Source: Azolla pinnata
Lineage: Eukaryota; Streptophyta; Polypodiopsida; Salviniales; Salviniaceae
Length of the DNA: 64,000 bases
Assembly (NCBI GenBank): GCA_037176905.1
Contig: JBBBWG010027335.1
Location: 1 to 64,000 of the forward strand
Direction: 5' to 3'
In this document: piece after piece, positions 62,301 to 64,000 of the stretch
Numbering within the stretch: position 1 is the first letter of the stretch
How the letters are laid out: each line of letters opens with the position of its first letter
Translations under genes and position numbers: made by a program
Notes under the pieces: model-generated
Databases searched by the model: none
Told to the model about the DNA's origin: nothing
The model's input: only the letters and a program-made list of their open reading frames with translations

Positions 62301-63434
62301 CAATCTCAGCCGCAATCTAAACTAGAACTTATAAGCTGCATTAAGAAATGGCATTGTACTGCACTATCACACGCAAAACCAATGATAAGAAAGCATCAGC
62401 CTATAGAGATTTCCATTATATATATATATAAGATTCTCAAGCTTCTCAGCTATTGATTCGGTCCAGGTTAACTTACATACCGAACTAGGGCTTTTTAACT
62501 ACACCACCAGAGCATTCTCCGATACCAGTAAAAACAACAAAAGAAATTATTTCCTTTTGAAGATGTCAAATTTGATATGAGACTTTATAACACTCACCAG
62601 GTGCAGACCTCACAATCTGAGCCAGGGCTGATACACTAGAGCATCGAAAGGCATATTCCAAGTCACATTTCATAAATGGCACGATGCAAAAAAAATTCTT
62701 TTTAAACATTTAATTATGCACGAGACTCCAGACATTTCATAAACCCTTAAGGCCCTGCTAAAGCACAATGTGACAGACCTATCTTGCAGGGATGCCACAC
62801 CATATATGCGACTTTCAGCACTTCCCACCTCACGGATAAACCCAGAATTACTTTACTCAAATACTAAAATCCTAAAGTATACTCACTCGCCAATGCAACT
62901 GGTGAGAATTTATAAAGTATAGATCTAAGATCACAAATGGTGGTATACAACTCATAACAACAGTTTTCGGTGCAATTACTCTGAAACCACATACAATTGC
63001 CCGGCAAATGACATTTTCCGAACGCATTTCCCACGACACAGAGGGGCGAGAGAGAGAAGACGGCACATACCGAGGGCAGGAGAAGGCAAAGAAGAAGATC
63101 CTTGGGCCATCATGAAGATCTTGAGCTGGAGGTCGTCGGAACCATCGGATTCGAAGCGGCGGTGGAGGAGCTTCTGTTTCTTCCACTCGTAGAACGATTT
63201 GGCGAGGGAGGAGGAGGGCGAGGGGGGTTGTTGTTGTTGCTGTTGTTGTTGTGGTTCGCGGAGGAAGGAGAATTTGGGGTTCCCCGCGGTGTTGCGGCGA
63301 GCGAGGAGCTCGAAGTCGGGGCCGTTCTTGGCGACGAAGCAAGCAAGGACCTCGATGTTGCGGACTACTTCGGGGTCGGGAGGGGGAGCTGGGGGGTGGA
63401 GATGGGGGTTTCTGCTGCTGTCGCGGCTGGCCAT
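56342..63434 (-). CDS. SURP-domain, charged-repeat protein with SCAF/C3H38-like C terminus
   Basis: Nine minus-strand exons splice in frame to 692 residues: 63434-63071, 62627-62598, 59597-59475, 59396-58737, 58593-58516, 58351-58256, 58145-58053, 57949-57854 and 56880-56342. Residues 22-90 form a SURP domain (VVRNIEVLACFVAKNGPDFE...SLAKSFYEWKKQKL) with an 8-glutamine insert. Exon 4 encodes about 16 copies of a ten-residue KRSHQSDDSA unit. Exons 5-8 encode four related ~31-residue modules starting DD and mostly ending SSK. Exon 9 carries KEVLKPAWKEGNINKDAYKA and KKVVDKVSGS..., resembling the C-terminal domain I recall from plant zinc-finger protein C3H38 and human SCAF1/PHRF1. SURP proteins bind splicing factors, and the C-terminal similarity suggests a link between splicing and transcription. 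All eight introns are phase 1; the exon 4 donor (AGAG/GTCTTG) is weak. An in-frame ATG at 63638 would add an Arg-Glu run from the CT repeat and is less likely. The 3-kb second intron could hide further exons. Confidence 0.8.
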
Positions 63435-63530
63435 GGCAGCAGAGCGCTGCCCATTTCGTCTGTTGGCCTTCGTTCTCTCGTCTCTGTCGCTCTTTTCCTT
63501 CTTCCCCAGTCGGATCTTCCGCCTTCTTCT

Positions 63531-63531
63531 G

Positions 63532-63562
<31 letters not shown>

Positions 63563-63563
63563 G
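63531..63563. repeat. TC/GA microsatellite in the SURP gene leader
   Basis: About 15 TC units, roughly 100 bp upstream of the chosen ATG on the minus strand. GA/CT runs are common in plant core promoters. Confidence 0.9.
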
Positions 63564-63654
63564 CTCGCTGTCTGTTGCTTCTTCGCTGCCTTTCGCTTTT
63601 ACTCCACAAATCTGTGCCCAAAAACCTCCCTCCTCCAAAATGTTAGTTAAAAAC

Positions 63655-64000
63655 CATGAAATTAACTCCTCCAGATTCTCCAGATTTGAAGGGCTTTGTT
63701 TTGGCCTGGGCCAATTCTAGGATGCAGTAGAAAGCTCGTATCGATCGATCGATCGATCGATCTGATCTGATCGTGGAGGTTCATTCCTATTGCTCGATCG
63801 ATCTGATCTGATCTGATCGAGGAGGTTCATTCCTATTGCTCGATCGATCTGATCTGATCTGATCGAGGAGGTTCATTCCTATTGCTCGATTGATCCGATC
63901 TGATCTGATCGAGGAGGTTCTTTCCTATTGCTCGATCGATCGATCGATCGATTTGATCGAGGAGGTTAGTGCTTTAATTCATGAGATTAACTCCTCCAGA
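63655..64000. repeat. GATC-rich 46-bp minisatellite upstream of the SURP gene
   Basis: Full 46-bp units occupy 63795-63840, 63841-63886 and 63887-63932, with partial units before and after. Each has CGATCGATCTGATCTGATC followed by GAGGAGGTTCATTCCTATTGCT. The flank ATGAAATTAACTCCTCCAGA at 63656 recurs as ATGAGATTAACTCCTCCAGA at the window end, so the array may be part of a larger duplication that continues outside. A TGGGCC site II-type motif lies at 63709. Confidence 0.92.

Noticed and set aside
62872-63638. Upstream in-frame ATG (63638) as start of the SURP protein
   Set aside because: It would translate the TC/GA microsatellite as an Arg-Glu run. The ATG at 63434 sits just ahead of the SURP domain and gives a cleaner N terminus, though the longer form is not excluded.
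63741-63970. CRISPR-like regular spacing in the 46-bp array
   Set aside because: The units are contiguous with no unique spacers, and this is a plant nuclear context; it is a minisatellite.

Overview
The window reads as nuclear DNA of a flowering plant. It has plant-type telomeric heptamers (TTTAGGG/CCCTAAA), long AT-rich intergenic DNA with worn Ty1/copia and Ty3/gypsy remains, and genes whose best recalled matches are plant proteins. The very GC-rich first exons of SF3A1 and of the SURP gene hint at a monocot, but this is only a leaning. One run of exactly 100 N marks a scaffold gap.

Layout. 1-185: GC-rich 3' end of an unidentified gene. 186-7437: gene-free, with short tandem repeats and copia/LTR fossils. 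7438-9414 (-): intronless TM9SF/TMN endomembrane protein, with a probable 5'UTR intron reaching 10.66 kb. 10.7-20.3 kb: gene-free, with several local duplications and a 180-bp tandem array. 20883-21317 (-): small MAPK-substrate-like protein. 21.7-22.6 kb: large CATA/TATG microsatellite complex. 22.6-28.5 kb: transposon-rich, including a gypsy reverse-transcriptase fossil. 29353-32590 (+): splicing factor SF3A1, two coding exons. 35480-36401 (-): small nuclear ribonucleoprotein SmE, six coding exons. 36.4-38.7 kb: triplicated SmE 5' region embedded in degenerate telomeric repeats. 39526-54132 (+): complete PA200/Blm10 proteasome activator, 35 coding exons, 1819 codons before the stop. 56342-63434 (-): SURP-domain gene of nine exons with serially duplicated exon modules. 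63.7-64.0 kb: GATC-rich 46-bp minisatellite.

How the genes relate. Three of the six recognisable genes belong to pre-mRNA processing: SF3A1 and SmE are U2 snRNP/spliceosome components, and the SURP protein carries the same domain class as SF3A1. PA200 caps nuclear proteasomes. TMN works in the Golgi/endosome, and the MAPK-substrate-like protein is probably a signalling target. Nothing suggests co-transcription; each gene has its own promoter. A striking shared feature is that each complete gene has a different simple or tandem repeat array immediately upstream of its 5' end.

Exon boundaries were worked out by hand from GT/GC-AG sites, reading phase and remembered family sequences, not by alignment software. 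Three gene models keep one open frame from start to stop with the expected family length.
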